From assembly GCA_964617015.1 (NCBI GenBank), contig CAZTVG010000021.1, positions 1 through 5,233 on the forward strand: DNA of 5,233 bases, written 5' to 3'. Under the pieces are notes generated by a model that ran no database searches, was not told the DNA's origin, and saw only the letters and a list, made by a program, of their open reading frames with translations. The position numbers and the translations under genes are program-made. Shown here piece after piece: positions 4,754-5,233 of the stretch (within the stretch, counting starts at the first letter, position 1; the number at the start of each line of letters is the position of its first letter). The stretch is from ASMP01 sp964617015 (GTDB taxonomy: Archaea; Nanobdellota; Nanobdellia; Pacearchaeales; GW2011-AR1).

Positions 4754-4844
4754 AGCATTTTCTGAACTATATCTAAACTGATTTATGTGAATGTTCAAAT
4801 TTTGACAGGAGAAACTGTAAAACTTGGCTGGTTTTCTGAGTAAT

Positions 4845-4854
4845 CTTTATAAAC
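4845..4854 (+). promoter_or_regulatory. TATA box of the 83-residue membrane protein gene
   Basis: The plus strand reads CTTTATAAAC, centred about 25 bases before the ATG at 4875. It is one of the best matches to the archaeal TATA consensus in the window. Confidence 0.7.
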
Positions 4855-4874
4855 TATCTTTGCTTATTACTAAA

Positions 4875-5126
4875 ATGGTAAGAAAAAAGAGGAAACTTAA
4901 GTCAGGAAAATCACTTTCTGTCATTAGGGAAAGGATTAGTGTCGCATGGAAAAATCTTACTTTATTCTTAATTCTCTTCATACTGTCTTTTGTACTCTAT
5001 AGCCTTTCCTCAAGTTCCCTGCTGGTAAACTTCTTTGGAATTCTTTCAATAATTCTTGGATTTTTGACTTTTGCATTTTTAATTGCTCTCATTGTTCTAT
5101 CTATTTCTAAAGCAGGAAGGACTTAA
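4875..5126 (+). CDS. Small two-helix membrane protein with basic N-terminus, 83 residues, function unknown
   Basis: I do not recognise the family. The protein opens with a strongly basic stretch (VRKKRKLKSGKS, residues 2-13), then an amphipathic RERISVAWKN. A first membrane helix lies at about 28-44 (LTLFLILFILSFVLYSL), a serine-rich turn at 45-48, and a second long hydrophobic stretch at about 50-77, ending in SKAGRT. By the positive-inside rule the N-terminus and probably the short C-terminus face the cytoplasm. The frame extends upstream to a TTG at 4824, but the TATA box at 4845-4854 lies within that extension, so the ATG at 4875 is chosen. It is separated by 121 bases from the preceding membrane protein gene. 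The basic tail could contact nucleic acid or phospholipid, which is speculation. Confidence 0.72.
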   Translation: MVRKKRKLKSGKSLSVIRERISVAWKNLTLFLILFILSFVLYSLSSSSLLVNFFGILSIILGFLTFAFLIALIVLSISKAGRT

Positions 5127-5134
5127 TTGAAAAT

Positions 5135-5162
5135 ATTTTTATACTCTTGTTCTGACTTTTTT
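5135..5162 (+). terminator. Possible T-rich terminator after the 83-residue gene
   Basis: Downstream of the stop codon the plus strand has a T5 run near 5136-5140 and a T6 run at 5157-5162, the sort of oligo-T tract that ends archaeal transcripts. The first run also overlaps a TATA-like TTTTTATAC at 5136-5144, which might instead be a promoter for the tRNA that follows. The two readings cannot be separated here. Confidence 0.3.
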
Positions 5163-5219
5163 GTATAGCCCTCCTTTTATGGGAGAAAATATCGAAAATA
5201 ACAAAAGTTATTGGTAAAA

Positions 5220-5233
5220 GCCTCAGTAGCTCA
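5220..5233 (+). tRNA. Probable 5' end of a tRNA gene, cut by the window edge
   Basis: The last 14 bases read GCCTCAG-TA-GCTCA. This is a 7-base acceptor strand, the usual T8-A9, and the GCTCA that opens most D arms. The GC content rises sharply here after an AT-rich spacer, as at the other tRNA genes. The isotype cannot be determined, and the 3' half is needed to confirm the call. Confidence 0.6.

Noticed and set aside
5179..5217. Twelve-codon reading frame ahead of the last tRNA
   Set aside because: It is too short, has no matching promoter distance and no recognisable sequence; it is more likely spacer.
1..5233. CRISPR array, insertion sequence or integrase
   Set aside because: No regularly spaced direct repeats, transposase or recombinase motifs were found on either strand.

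Overview
This AT-rich window is archaeal. It encodes both subunits of the clamp loader (RFC small and large), an eL41-type ribosomal peptide, and two complete tRNA genes with no encoded CCA. Eight of the nine protein starts have an archaeal TATA box centred about 25-28 bases upstream, so their transcripts should be leaderless. The lysine-rich, compact style, short genes and small two-helix membrane proteins suggest an uncultured DPANN-type archaeon (Woesearchaeota/Pacearchaeota-like). That placement is inference only.

Layout: positions 1 to about 4314 are read from the minus strand. From high to low coordinates they hold tRNA-Gln(CTG), a small EF-Tu-domain-II-like protein, tRNA-Glu(CTC), a HEPN/MNT toxin-antitoxin pair (mntA-like then hepT-like, overlapping by ATGA), a 38-residue eL41 homologue, an unrecognised 95-residue protein, rfcS, and rfcL cut by the left window edge. 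From 4439 the plus strand carries two small membrane proteins. The window closes with what looks like the first 14 bases of another tRNA gene.

Most of the content is information processing: sliding-clamp loading, a ribosomal peptide, a translation-factor-like barrel and tRNAs. The HEPN/MNT pair is the accessory piece. It lies directly downstream of tRNA-Glu, and its far end carries a decayed copy of the tRNA 3' end, the geometry left by integration into a tRNA gene. Its antitoxin has an unusual basic N-terminal extension and a His where the third catalytic Asp is expected. Its promoter TATA box sits inside a 12-base inverted repeat that could be an operator. Its second gene, hepT, has the only strong Shine-Dalgarno sequence seen in the window.

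No CRISPR array, insertion sequence, transposase, integrase or rRNA was seen, and no gene-free stretch exceeds 300 bases.
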